Shown here: in pieces, positions 22,500-34,784 of the stretch | Layout of the letters: the number at the start of each line of letters is the position of its first letter | Position numbering within the stretch: the first letter of the stretch is position 1 | Source of the DNA: Armillaria gallica | Lineage: Eukaryota > Basidiomycota > Agaricomycetes > Agaricales > Physalacriaceae | DNA: 64,000 nt | Assembly: GCA_037576215.1 (NCBI GenBank) | Contig: JBANDB010000001.1 | Coordinates: 2,728,001 to 2,792,000, forward strand | Direction: 5' to 3' | The notes under the pieces: generated by a model | Databases searched by the model: none | Seen by the model: the letters and a program-made list of their open reading frames with translations, nothing else | Told to the model about the DNA's origin: nothing | Made by a program: the position numbers and the translations under genes

Positions 22500-23462
22500 T
22501 CATGCAAGCACACTGACGGAGCCGATAAGTCCGAAATGGTCACTAACCCAATGACCCTCCCACTTCAACCCAATACCAATACGCCGAATATCCGCCACTC
22601 GAACCCGCTTCTTCCCATCTGGAGTGTACGTGAGGATTTTATCCAAGCGAGCCTTTCGACAATGCATCCCTCCCTGATACCCCCACGTGTGCCCTTCAGA
22701 TTCGTCCTTCAGTGGTGCAACAGAGTCCACCAACTCGAACGAACGCACAACCTCGTCCGCGTCCGCATCTAGTGCATTCATATCTCCAGCGATGAGCCCT
22801 CCACTCTGCGCTGGAGCCAGATTCTGCTGCGACTTCGAACGCTTCAGAAGCTGCGCGCATTCCTTCATCTGTTGTCTCCTGAACTCTCCTCCGTCCAAAT
22901 TCCCCTCTAACTGAGTGTTGATGATCCTAACTCTGCGTTGGGTCCCTAGGCGGCTCAGCATCCTAACATCGACGATGATAGCGGAGCGCGCCATGTCGGT
23001 CATACCATATTTGAGAATATAGGCATCGTGTATGAAAATCGATTTCTCGATCAGGGTGATGTTACCATTCTCGAATGAATGTGGCCACTTGGTGTTGTCA
23101 ATCGGTGTCATGATAAAGTGTCGGCGGATCCATTCATTTGTCCTTATCTCCCTGAGCGCGCGTGTCTGAACCTCTTGAAGAAGGATGCAGCACGGTCCAG
23201 GGGAGTCAGAGTCTTTGAGACACTCGAAGACGTCCTTTTGGAGATACTCCAAAGCTGCATGAAGTCTCTCTACGACGTAGTGTCCATGGTAATCAATGTT
23301 CCACGTTACGATAATAAGGGACTTCGGCGTCGACATGTGCCGTGGTCTTTTGTCCTTGAGATTGAGATGTTTCCACCCGCTCCAAGCCGAGTCACTAGAG
23401 TCGTGCTCGGGGCGATAGCGGTAGACTTTGAGGGGCTGAAGCTGAGATGGGTCTGTATCCAT
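22500..23462 (-). CDS. Endonuclease/exonuclease/phosphatase-fold protein, TDP2-like
   Basis: A single open frame of 320 aa from an ATG at 23462. It carries the ordered catalytic motifs of the Mg2+-dependent EEP superfamily: VTWNIDYHG, ILLQEVQ (metal-binding Glu), INTQLEGNLDGG, GDMNALDADAD, HTWGYQG, ARLDKIL and the C-terminal SDHFGLIG (catalytic Asp-His). Motif spelling and length resemble tyrosyl-DNA phosphodiesterase 2, which removes topoisomerase II adducts. Other EEP members are possible and no UBA domain is seen. The ATG follows directly after a sequence resembling an intron acceptor (CTGCGCTTAG), so a 5' UTR intron or an extra 5' exon may exist. The gene is intact. Confidence 0.8.
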   Translation of the reverse strand: MDTDPSQLQPLKVYRYRPEHDSSDSAWSGWKHLNLKDKRPRHMSTPKSLIIVTWNIDYHGHYVVERLHAALEYLQKDVFECLKDSDSPGPCCILLQEVQTRALREIRTNEWIRRHFIMTPIDNTKWPHSFENGNITLIEKSIFIHDAYILKYGMTDMARSAIIVDVRMLSRLGTQRRVRIINTQLEGNLDGGEFRRQQMKECAQLLKRSKSQQNLAPAQSGGLIAGDMNALDADADEVVRSFELVDSVAPLKDESEGHTWGYQGGMHCRKARLDKILTYTPDGKKRVRVADIRRIGIGLKWEGHWVSDHFGLIGSVSVLA

Positions 23463-25922
23463 CTAAGCGCAGGGAAAAATGTAAGTTTGCGGTACGATGG
23501 CACAAACAGATGGCTCGACGCACCTGCAATTGCGATTCGTGACTAAGAGTTGTAGGAAAAACAGGATCAGGGCTGAATCAGAGGTAGATGCGTGCGATAT
23601 TGATGAAGAAGCATTAGAAAGAGGCACAGGCTCTCTTTCGAATGCGGTGGGCGATAGAAGAAGTTGTACAGCGGGCAGAGCAGAGGATCCAGAAGGTGGG
23701 AGAGTCTTGACAATGATTTCATCACGAGCTTGGCGGACCTAATCCTGTCCAACACGAGGCGTTGTATACCTTACTCTGGATGCCTCGCGGCTAGATTCAA
23801 GAAAACTCCGAAAAACCGGATTCGAGGACATCCGCTTCTCTCTTAAGCGCCTTGGTCATTCTCTTACGCTGCTAATCGTTGTGATGCAGATGTCAGAGTG
23901 TTGATGCTTGATGTATACGTCGAGCGACCAACCGGCTCACAACATGAACCTAAGATTGTCATACAACGACAGATAGATCAGAAGGACAGAATCCGTGGCG
24001 CTTAAATCGGCTGTAGTGAACCACTGGCTCAACGTAAACTGTCCAGGAATAGGGATCTCTCCGTGTCTCCGTATGAGCCGTGGAGCTGGACGGGAATTTT
24101 AGACGACAGGTACTGTTCAAGAGACGCCCGGGGTTGGGGCTCGAGCTTAGCGCTTATCACGCATATAGGGAAGCCCACGTAGTATTTTCAGACGAATATG
24201 ATCGGGGGAATCCAAGACCCGAGACCCAGTTCTTTCGATTGAGTAGTAGGATTCGAAGGATGTGAGCCAAGCCGTCGATGTAGCACAGCGGTACCGGTTT
24301 CTCCGATAGTGTGATGACCGGGGGAAACAGACCTTCGTCAGAAGCACAGGATGGGTTCGATTCAAATTTCAAGTTCAAGTTAGCCAGACGACTACGGCAG
24401 ATTTTGCTGGGATGCTGTCCTTTGTACAATTTGGGGTGGGGGAGTGGGGGAAAGGGCGGGGCGTTGACTTTTTATGGTCCAAAAATTCACGTTAACATTG
24501 GCTGAGCAATTATGGAAGACCCGTTCGGAATTGTGGCGTGTGGACTGGCAACTTGGAAGAAGCCCCCCAGATGTTTGCTGCTGTGGTTCGAGTTTGAATG
24601 CAAGTATGAGTCATAGGCACAAAAATCGTGATCAAAAAAAAAAAGCTGTGCATGAAGCGGGTCCAACACTTATCCAGAATCCTCCCTATTCACTCTCTCC
24701 AAGATTTAGTTGCTGCATAAAATCCGTCAAAATTCGAGTCATACTTGTGCAAGCTCAAGAATAAGACAGGAAATACGCTTGCGTCGTTGCTTCATATTGG
24801 GTAAGTCGGGCAGACCAGGCGCGCCGCGCGCGTAATTAGCGTCACACTTAGTTCAAACTTGAACAAATACCCGAAGTATCTATGCTTATATGCTTCTTAT
24901 TTTATTTAACAGACGAGTCTTTCGAACAGTGGGGTGTTATGCATGGTTATCAACCGACAAAACATTCATCATCTTCCATTGTATGGAAATTATAATTTAC
25001 CGTCTGGCTTCCTGCATCAGTCTCTGCAATGGTGGGAATCCGCAGAACGATGAAGATGGTCTGGTGCCATCGAACAAGAATAAATGCCAAAGCATGCTCT
25101 GGATTTGCTCGGTGATAGAATCATGACTCGAGATCCGCTAAAATTCCATTCCCAATTGGGCTGAGGTGGAACGACATAAATGCTCTGATTATCACTGTGC
25201 CTCGACAGCTCTTGGTATGGAAGTTCGAGGAACATAGAGGCTCTCCAATAAAGTTCCCTGTTCCGTCGCCGTGATGAGGGATCAGAAGAGTTGGGGATGC
25301 GTTGAGAATAATTGAAAGCAGAACAAGATTAGACAAGAAAGTAAACCGGACGGTCAAGCGTGCTTGATACGCATCAAATTAGCGCCCATATTTCGGCTAA
25401 GTGTGAAATTCAATGACAGATCGACCTTCCATTTTTCGACGTTTAATTCCGCAAAGGAGGAAACTTTATATTAGGAGGAGCGGAGGTGTTTTATGGTGCT
25501 GTACACATTTGCGGGAGAAACTTTGCGCAGCCAGTCAGACCAGTTCTTGAAACCTTGCATCGATCAGGGACCCCTGAAGTAAGGATATATAACCGGCCCC
25601 GCCAGCCCGTCAACTTCTACACCCATGCCCCGAAAAAGAGCCAGCGTGCCAAGGCAAAATATCAGACACGGAAAAGACTGTGTTCAGCCAAGGCAGTACA
25701 TCGTGAGCGAGACTTCCAGTAGTCTGAGACAGAATAATGACGTGAACCGTCGAACGCAAATCCCTGAGAGGGTGGGAACTGAAAAATTAACGGTTCCAAA
25801 AGAGGAAGCGACGGGGGAGACCTATAAATATGGATCTGCCATCTTTCGAACATTCCTCTTCCTTTGACACCAACAGCCACTACTGACCACCGCGACCACA
25901 CACAGACATCGCCCCTCAAAAA
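23463..25922. other. Long intergenic region
   Basis: About 2.4 kb without a supported gene. A G-rich run lies near 24433-24460. A minus-strand frame around 25357-25121 (FLSNLVLLSIILNASPTLLI) resembles a signal sequence, but its only ATG-linked frame is broken and no partner exon fits. The right end is the CFEM gene promoter. Confidence 0.5.
25823..25830 (+). promoter_or_regulatory. TATA box of the CFEM gene
   Basis: TATAAATA lies about 93 bp upstream of the CFEM ATG, in a sensible place for a TATA element with a short leader. Confidence 0.6.
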
Positions 25923-26715
25923 ATGCACGGTCTTACCAAGGTCATCTCCCTTCTTGGCCTCCTTGTCGTCGCCGTACGCGCCCAGGAGAGCACCACTGAA
26001 ACCGCTACTACGACGGAGGCGGGAACCGGCACTGAAGTTCCCACTGGAACCACTGCCTCGTCTGCCGCAGTACCCACAGACACAAGCACCATTCCTCCAT
26101 GTATCCTGACTTGCTCTGAGCAAGCAGCATCTGCGAATGGATGTACCCTGTATGTCAAATGCCAAGGTCTTCCCAGTTGCATGCGGACGCTAACGTGACA
26201 CAATCATCATTCAGGACCGACCTCACGTGTATCTGCACCAACACAGCGTTCCAGGACGCTGCCGCTTCTTGTCTGCAGTCGACTTGCACGGCGGAGGAAC
26301 AGCAGGCCGCGGCAGCTCTCCAGTCATCTGAATGTGCCGCCGGTACGTGTATTAGTATCGACAAATGATTTTCCTTGCTCATCGTGCCATTGCAGTTAGC
26401 GCGTCTGGAAGTGCGTCCTCCGGCTCGGTCTCCGCAAGCGGTTCCGCTTCCGCTTCCACTACGGCCTCAAGTTCTGTATCCGGCAGCTCTGGAACCACCT
26501 CGCGTGCATCAAGTGGTACAACCTCGGGCACCAGCAGTCGAGCAAGCAGCACTTCCCCTTCCAGTGCTGGGTCAGGAAGTGCATCTGGATCCGGATCTGC
26601 TGCTGCAACCACCTCTAATGCCGCCGCAGGCCAAGTCGCCATGTTGGAGTATAGTAAGGTCATGGTTGGATTGGTTGCCATTGCTGGCGCTGTCGTCGGT
26701 GGAACTCTCTTGTAG
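25923..26715 (+). CDS. CFEM-domain cell-surface protein with GPI-type tail
   Basis: CFEM proteins are fungal extracellular eight-Cys proteins; some bind haem or act in host contact, and the role here is unknown. Exons 25923-26149, 26215-26342 and 26396-26715 agree in phase and give 224 aa. A signal peptide (MHGLTKVISLLGLLVVAVRA) and a Thr-rich spacer lead to the CFEM core with eight Cys: PPCILTCSEQAASANGC, LTCICTNTAFQDAAASC, LQSTC, LQSSEC. A long Ser/Gly/Ala-rich, probably O-glycosylated stretch follows. A C-terminal hydrophobic segment (VMVGLVAIAGAVVGGTLL) after small residues looks like a GPI-anchor signal. The introns are 65 and 53 nt. Confidence 0.92.
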
Positions 26716-28598
26716 GAGACCATTTAGGTTTGGGTCAATCGCGGTTATTATTAGTTGACTTGTTTATGGAGCCGGACGATCTAGTTTTTATTTTTGCTTG
26801 AAGTACTTGTTTCTCTAGTAGGTATTGTTCAGTTCATTTGTTTCGACAGCGTAATTAAAAAATAATACTTCAGAGGATATATTCCGCCAATGAAGAGCAA
26901 ACAGAGTATCGCGAGTGTATCTCTGTTCATCATTTGAGGTACGCGAGGGTGATGTGGGTATACCACCTGTCAGTTACGAATCATGACCGTCGTGTTACGT
27001 CTGGCCGAGTCCTGTGTGATATCGGGGGGGTAAATTTCTCGACTCCCAGTATATGTTTCAGCTGCATGAGCACCATAGCACCTGCCAATTCAATTCGTCA
27101 ATAATTGTGTAGTCTGCTAGATATCGATAGTGACAGAGTGCTTAGCGTTGAACTCCAAGAATGATGAAAAATCGGCTGAATTCGAAGTCCATCACGGCTG
27201 ATTTAGGTCGGCGTCAAGGCCTCTCTCCATACCTGCTGGCAGCCAGAACGAAGTTGATATCTTCGTTCGCAGAAATGTTCCTGGAAGAGATAGAGAACGA
27301 AAGCCGGCACACGCCGAGTGCAGACGACCGTCAGCGTTAGACCGGAAATTACAGTGATTGACAGGTCAATGCAACACTATCAGTCACTGAAACAGTTAAT
27401 TTATCCCACTTCCCCTCAATTGTGTTGCTAAATTCTGTTGTGTAATTTAAGATATGCATGTTATAGATTTTATAAGCATTTTTGGGGAATTTTAGAGCTA
27501 TAACTGACTCCGTGAAAAATCGAGCAATGGGGCAGATTTGGCAGAGGTTTGCCACGTGGCCATTTATCAGTCAATGGAACACCGTAAATGATGAATATCT
27601 CGGTTGATACTATTTCAATCTACTTCATATTTGGTATGGACATTACTGAGTAAAATAAATATTTTTCTAGCTACTTCATTTGAGGAACAAAGAGAGCTAT
27701 GGAGAATGGGATGGAAAACAATTTTCAGTATTCCAATGACCGGTCAATAACTGTACCGGAAAGCGATCAGGCATGCATCAAATGCTTCCTAAAATTTTTC
27801 CACCACCACTCTTGGCCTCGAATATCTAGCATGCTGGCGACGTCTTTCTGGTCCTATGACGACGAGAACTCCGGTACTAGAGCTGAAGCCTGAGGAAATG
27901 GCATTCTTTCACGAGGGCTCCAAAGAGACGCGCCATGTCGTTCTCAGCGTTACCGGTGAGCATGATGTCCTTTTTCCCTTTTCCCTTCCTGCAATCTATG
28001 ATGTTTGAGGCATTTGGCTTTATGTGGGTGTAACCTGCTATGCAGAAACTTATCTCAGCTACCTTCGGGCTTTGACCCGCTTTTTCTGATCCTTTCAAAT
28101 CTACTTTCCATTCTCGATGTAATATACTGACTGTCCCAATTTCAGAAGGCTGTTATATACCACCCAGAACTGAGATGACGATGCTCAAGGATCGTTTTGG
28201 CCTTCCCTCATTGAATACCGAGTTCAAAGTAAGTCACGGTGGTAAGAGACGCTTTGGGGGCTAGTTCGTTGTATGTGATGACATCCGTCAGAGGTAGTGA
28301 TAGCAATATAGTTATGATCTTGCAAGCTGAAACTACCATCCTTCGTATTTGAGGACCAAGCAAGGCGCACACCGGCGTGCGGACGGTTTTACTGGCATTC
28401 GCGGTGACCTCGTGTGCTTCCGTATCAAATTGGAAGGTCGTGGCCCTTCGAACCAATTACAGCTCCCCCTACTGCATGACGAGTCATGGAACTCCTGTGT
28501 GCAGAGGAAGGCCTCGCAACTCGAGATAAATTGTGTTCTTTGAATTTTCAAGCACTTTCTACATACTTTTCGGCAGGGGACTATACCTAATAAGCATG
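26716..28598. other. Long region with at most a doubtful small gene
   Basis: 26716-27850 is AT-rich with no coding signal. On the plus strand, an ATG at 27857 opens TPVLELKPEEMAFFHEGSK, which can be joined across a roughly 190-nt gap to GCYIPPRTEMTMLKDRFGLP (from about 28147) and then to further fragments up to 28549. The frames need changes I cannot support and no family is recognised, so I do not call a gene. Confidence 0.4.
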
Positions 28599-31500
28599 CT
28601 ACACTTCTTGACCGTACTCCGCCATATCGTATAAAATATCCTTATCCGGGGATTCATCCACAAGGGACCTCAGCTTGCCTTTCGGGTTGGATAGAAGGTT
28701 CTTCGGGGAATCGAACTCCACCTGTTGGGCGTAAATGAGTGAAGCATGCTTCACAAAGCAAAGACTCACGATGCGGCCGGCATCTAGGACCATCTGGAGT
28801 ACCATTATAAGCAATGATTCGTCTTTCAGCAAACGATACTAACAATCTTATCCGCGTCCATGATTGTCTGTAGACGATGTGCTACAGTGATCAATGTTAT
28901 GTCGGGGCCAAGTTCGTTCCGTAACGAGGATTGGATAATCGAATCGGTTTTGTAGTCTGTAGTTGGATCAGCAATGTCATTTTACTCTTAGATGTAATCA
29001 TGCTACCTATGGTAGATGTAGCTTGAGGATAGGTATCAGTATTCATATCTTTCATTGTGTATATGGTCGAAACCCACCTTCATCGAGAATGAGCAATTTA
29101 CTTCCTCGAACAAGTGCACGCGCTAGCGCTAAGATTTGCCGTTGACCCACAGAGAGGTTTCCGCCTCCACTGGCGATGGTACTATCTAGCGTTATCCGAC
29201 CCTTTTCCATTTCGTTTTGCAATGAGAAGAGGCCGGCTGCTCGAAGGGCGTCGTTGAGAGTTACATCGTCATATTGGTCAAATGGGTCCAGATTCTGTCG
29301 CAAGGTCCCACTTAAGAGCTCGGGCTGGAAATAATCAAGATAGCAACGGTTATAATAGCAGATCCACACGTACAACTTGCGGAATTATAGTTATTCTTGA
29401 TCTTAACGCTTCCAGATTGACTGAGGATATCGGGATGCCGTCATAGTACACTGTACCTTCGGTATAGATGCAACGAAGAAAAGCTAGTGTCAAAGAGCTC
29501 TGTAAACCTCGCGAATAAGGAAACGATCTCTGGCCTGAATTGACAAGCAAACTGACTTTGCCTGATCCAGTACGCCCAACTATTGCAATACGCTCTCCTG
29601 ACTGGACAGTGAACGAGAGTTCATGTAGGACCTTCGGGCCGTCGGGCGAATATCTCGCTGATAACCTTTCGACACGTAGATATCCACTAGTCGGCCAGGA
29701 TGCAGGAGGCTCACGACTCTTGGTGAACTGTTCTTCTTGTTCTGCAGCAAGATAAGCTTGAATACGTTCCAAACTGACGGCGTTTTAGGACATCGTTACA
29801 GACAATACCAACTCGAAACTTGACCAACCTGTTGCCTACCATAAGGAATAAGAATATACCATAGTGAACTGAAAAAATAGAAAGGACTGACCCTCAACTT
29901 CTAAGTTGTTTGAAGTGCGGACCCACCAGAGTATCATGGTGCTAACGTCAATGGCCAAAGTCAAGGAGAAACCAACGTTGAAAGCGGCAGTGTCCTGAAA
30001 ATAAACCAGATATGCCGCCAAGGATGCAGAAAACAGTGCAGCGAGAGCATCGATACGAATATCAATCCAGCGGTTCAGGTTGTGAAATGTTCTTGCCGTC
30101 CTGGTATATTTATCTATTTGGGACATGGACTCCTGAATGAATGTGTCCTGAACCCCATACGCTCGGATAGATGCTAGATCAGCCCACTAAATTATTCTAA
30201 ATCTTTGAGGAATCACTAAGAAGGACGAACTCGTTCCAGATGTCACCGCTCCGAAGCTGATAAAGGTGGTGTATTAGCATTCTGGAGTTCGTGCTCACAT
30301 CGGATGGACTTACTGAGCCAGAACAGGTGCCTTGGCATTCGACATTTCTCGCTTGACCGAAAGTTGAGCCTTGGTGTATATCTGACTACACCATGCTCCC
30401 AGAATTGCTGTAAGGATGCCTGGGAATAGAAACATGGGTGTGAAAACCAGGACAGCAGAAAACTTGATGATCATGGAGACGGTCATCTGAAGGAGAGATA
30501 AGAGAAGCATAGAAACCGCGTTGTCGACTATGTAGAATGGAGCATAGGTTATCAGATTCGCTGGATTAAACCGGTAGGACGTACTCGATTGGATATCTTG
30601 TGTACACCTGGTGATGATCCGAGACGTAGGTGTAGTATCAAGCCACCTATATCACATTTGGAAAACAATCCAAGTAGTAATAAAATTGTAAGGACCTTAA
30701 CGTTGTCCCCAAAATCGACCTCATCAACTTGGAGTTGATCTCTCTCGATGCTCGAATGGCGCCAAAAACATATACAGAGAAAGATGCGATATATAACAAG
30801 AAGGTCACAAGAAGAAGTAAGCCTAGAAGAATATGTTAGAGGTTTTAGAGAGGGATCAATTCACTGATACCATAAACCCCGAGATAACTGCAAGAAGCGT
30901 GTCAGTCCTGACCAAGACCCAAATTTGATCAGCCACTCACTAAAATACGTTCACTTCAGATGGCTCATGATTCTCATACTGCGATGCCCAGAAACCTAGA
31001 TACCACGTCTGGACTGTACTCAGACCTTGCTGCACGATGAATGTGCCAAAGAAGGCCCCAAAGAACAGCGCCGCGTGATTGCCACCAATAGCAATGAGGT
31101 AGAGTCTCACTGCCGTATACAATGACCTGTTAAAGAATTAAACCCGCGAACATAAATGATACGCACACGATGGCCAGGAAACATGTCCTTCTTGTATTTC
31201 TTCAGTCATGATCAATGCACCGTCGGACTTCTTGACGGGCTGCTCTTTTAACTCGCCATCGACGTCTACTTCTTCGTCGGCCTTGTGCAAAGCCTCTGCG
31301 TCTCTCCGTGCTTCCTCTGCAAGAGTTAGATCTTGGGATAAGACACTCGAGAGGGACCCTTGACTAGCAATGCGCCCATCTTTCAATGAAACGACAAATT
31401 GCGCTATAGGTTCAGCCATTGCGATGTTATGGGTCTGAATGGTAGATGGTAGGGATATATAACAAACCGAAGAGAGATACTCACCACTAAAATGACGGTC

Positions 31501-34500
31501 CTGTTTTTGATCAAGTCACCCTTTAGGCATTTGTCGATGATCCACTTTGACGTATGAACACTGGTCAGAGATAAGACTGCATAATTTAGCTCATGAGAAA
31601 AACATACTCGAGAGCTGCCAATACATCATCCAGTAAAATGATGGCCGCCTTGGAGTAGATCGCTCTAGCAAGAGTCACCCGTGCTTTCTGCCCGCCACTC
31701 AATGTGAGACCTCTCTCGCCCACTTCGGTCCGATCACCTGCATCGAAGAGGCTCAAATCCCGGTCTAGGCCGCATTGGTGAATGACTTCCTTATACCGCT
31801 GCTCGTCAAACTCAGCGCCAAATATGATGTTTTCCTGCACGAATGTTAAGAGTAAGTGCATCTCAACGTAGTCATGAATCTCGCCTTAATAGTTGAATTG
31901 AGAACCCATGATTCCTGAGCAGCGTAAGCGATACCGCCTTCGCGTGGGAGGTTAAACCACGAGTCGGGACCTGAAGGCATGAAATGCATTTCGCCTAGAA
32001 AGAAAGTCGTCAGCCCATTATGTACAGAAATTGATCATGTCCTCACCAAGCAATGCCATAAGTAGCGATGTCTTTCCCGAACCAGTAGGCCCAATGACAA
32101 GATTGATGCTGTTATTGCGGAAGATTAGCTCGTCTTCGAAGCGGAGGAGAAATTCTCGTCCGGAAGGCGTAGTTAAGCCTTGAACGTCGCCCGACCACGA
32201 AAAGGTAGCCCTAGAGAAGCCAATGACATGCATTGGTCTTTCAATTTGCATGATCGCTGTCACGTCATCCTTTTGTGAGTAGCCATCCAGCACCTCGGTC
32301 TGTTATGTTCATTAGCAAGGTCTCGTCGTAAGCTGCGAGCGTCGTACATTGTGCATGAAGTCTGTCAGCCGATCGAGAGACACTTTGCCTGCCGTGCTCA
32401 TAGAGATAACGGAGAGTAATCTTCGCTGTTGTGAAGAAAACATTTCGAAGATCGTCATACTAGAAAACACCGTCGCAGAGCTCAATTGCTGCTTCATGAT
32501 GACCGTCTGTAGAGGCATCAACGGTTTCCGATAGATATAAAGAAGAAGTTTAAATGTACACTGTAAATAGTCAGGGCCAGAGCAAAGTTGATACTAGAAT
32601 ACACTGACTAAGTCCCATAGGTTGCCATCATCGTTAAGACCGGTATAAGGAAACTAAAGAGTCAATGTCAGAGCTCAACGAACATTGCACGCAAGAAGCT
32701 GAACTTTATAATTCCACTCAGAAGGTCAAGCAGTTGTTTCCTCCGAATCCACACGAGCTCTTCGTCCCTTTTTTTGCAATGTGTTCTTCCATCTTCCGCT
32801 CCCAGCCAAACAATTTGACCATACGGAGAACATTTACAACTGCATTTTAAACTCGTACGGCTCTATGATGGAAAAAGACGGCACACTTACTTTCGGTTAT
32901 AGCCTGAACACGTCCATCAGTTTTCTCGAGAGCAGCTGCTTGTACATCCTGTGTCAGTTTGGCGAGGAAACCAGGCGCGGGTAACATAAGAATGATAATT
33001 GCAAGTCCAACAAAGGCGCTGTACGATATGAATTTTCAATGTTGTTGATTATCAAGTCACTCACCTCCAACCCAATATCACGTATAAAAACACGACGCAT
33101 AAGATGAGCTGCAGCGGCGTGTACACCAGCAGTTGAACAAATCCTCGAGCATCAGTAATATTCTTTAAATCTGTAGTCACCAAATTGTTGATTCTCCCGA
33201 TAAGATTTTTCCCTTCCGAGAGTTGTCCGAGGTTGGCTTCAGCGGGGGTTTGTAGATCTTCGCTTGCTTCCTCCGGCACATCTATCAGATCCCTTGACTG
33301 GCATTCACCGCTCGCGGGACTATCGGTCTCTGCCTTCGCACGAATGCGAAGAGCGTGCTCAAAGACGAGCTGCGTAATTATGCCTTCAGCACGAACGAGG
33401 CAGCGAGTCTTTTTTTTTTTTTTTTTTTTTGAAAAACCGTGAATTCCATGAGAAAGTGGTACAAGAGGAATAAAAACACGTACAGAAATGAAGAGATACC
33501 AATCAGATGAGATAGAAGTCATTAGCGGTCCTATAAACAACCAACCGATCCATAACCATGGACGGTACAGTGAGTCCTTCCCACCAGTCTCAATATAACT
33601 ATACAGGAGTGAGCGTCAATCTAAATCAGGCTTACTGAACACGTACTGTAGAAGACGATTAATTCCGATAGGCGCAACAAATTCCGCACAGAGTTGGATG
33701 ACGAGAACCAAAACTAAGGCAATATAATCCCAAGTGAAGACGCGCATGATACCCCAGAACAAGTATCGCTTCTTTGCTCCCGCGAAAACGTCGACATGCT
33801 TGAATGATCGAGCCTTCAGATATTTGGACGCGTCGTAATCAGCGAGAGGAGGAAGTTTATCATACGGCAAGTGGGCCACATGGTACGCCGCCTTGACGAC
33901 AGGATCCAGCCAGAAGTACAAGATCAATGAGATGATGCGAGCAGTTTGTTCAGGATTGGGTATCGACACGGGCCTGTCTGGATCGACTGGGATATACTCC
34001 CTTGGAACAAAGAGGGGAATCACGATCCCCGTAAAAAGAAGCACCGCAATTTTGGTCCATAAAATACCTCCCTCTGACACGTCCAATGGCACGCCGGTGA
34101 ATGTTGCCAATGGCGCGATATCGCGATAGACGTAGATGCTTGCTGTGAGAGTCAAGACGGTATTCAGATGCCTTGTCGCGACACGGCTCCACCGCCTATG
34201 TGCGGTAACAGAGATGACGGCCAATAAGAACGTGTACAGCTGAAATAGCTAAGTTAGATGGTTCCCGATAAAGGTGATTGAACTTACAAAAGTCAAACAT
34301 AGACTTGTAGTAAGCCATTCCTTCGGCTTCAGCCACGTGTCGTTATAAGGCCTTTGCTTCTGCGCCTTGTCTCGTATATCCTCGATATAACTCTCCTCGA
34401 TATCTAGGACCAGGCTCACGATAGACAACCCCAACAACCCCAGACATCCAACTAGCCTCAGAACACGATACGTGAATATCTTCGTGCCCCCACTCTGAAA

Positions 34501-34784
34501 GACATGATCTTTGAAGTGCTGGAGATAGTCAGTTGCTCGGACGGCAGAATCGATTTCAGCAGGCTCCTCATCCGTGTCTACAGGCCCATCCTTCGTATCC
34601 TCGACTCGTCGTAAAAAGCCTTTGACCCCCTGAATCAATAAGATCAACACCGAAGCAATAGACGCATAGAATGGAATGATGAGGGAATCAGCAAACCACC
34701 TGCCGACTGATAAGCTGGAAGTCTGGAATACGGGCCCCAACTGACTCACTTATTTTCGAGGTGGGTCGCGAAACCTATGGACAT
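28599..34784 (-). CDS. ABC transporter, ABCC/MRP subfamily
   Basis: Full-length ATP-driven exporter of the MRP type (yeast Ycf1/Ybt1 relatives), expected in the vacuolar or plasma membrane and moving conjugated or bulky organic anions. An N-terminal membrane block (TMD0-like) precedes TMD1. NBD1 has Walker A GPTGSGKTSL, signature LTLSGGQKARV and Walker B IILLDDVLAALD. TMD2 follows. NBD2 has Walker A GRTGSGKS (split by an intron after GK), signature NLSVGQRQ, Walker B LLILDE plus a microexon, and VAHRLQTI. It ends ESPDKDILYDMAEYGQEV with a stop at 28599. The 5' end is inferred: ATG at 34784, then a 35-nt intron reaching LSVGRWFADSL. I checked motif exons but not every junction. Confidence 0.9.
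29007..29021 (-). other. 15-nt microexon in the ABC transporter gene
   Basis: Between exons ending at 29078 (codons ..LDE plus G) and starting at 28956 (AC TAC AAA), the 15 bases CTACATCTACCATAG are flanked by CTCAAG and GTAGCA. Including them gives LDE-ATSTID-YKTDS, the expected Walker B/D-loop text of ABCC proteins. Skipping them deletes ATSTI. The flanking introns are 56 and 50 nt, typical for this genome. Confidence 0.85.
33410..33430. repeat. Run of 21 T inside an ABC-gene intron (A tract on the coding strand)
   Basis: On the coding (minus) strand the run of A ends directly in the acceptor AG at 33410-33409, before exon text TRCLVRAEG. The usual pyrimidine tract is thus absent next to the acceptor. 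Confidence 0.8.

Noticed and set aside
9747..23462. A secondary-metabolite cluster combining the P450, the reductase and nearby genes.
   Set aside because: Housekeeping genes (golgin, F-box) lie between them, and no transferase, regulator or transporter sits beside the reductase.
22500..23462. Inositol polyphosphate phosphatase or sphingomyelinase identity for the EEP-fold gene.
   Set aside because: The spelling of the motifs (TWNID, ILLQEVQ, GDMNALDADAD, SDHFGL) and the compact size fit TDP2-like proteins better, although certainty is limited.
26375..26758. Long frames on both strands over the CFEM tail.
   Set aside because: They are shadows of the Ser/Gly/Ala-rich repeat coding sequence of the CFEM protein.
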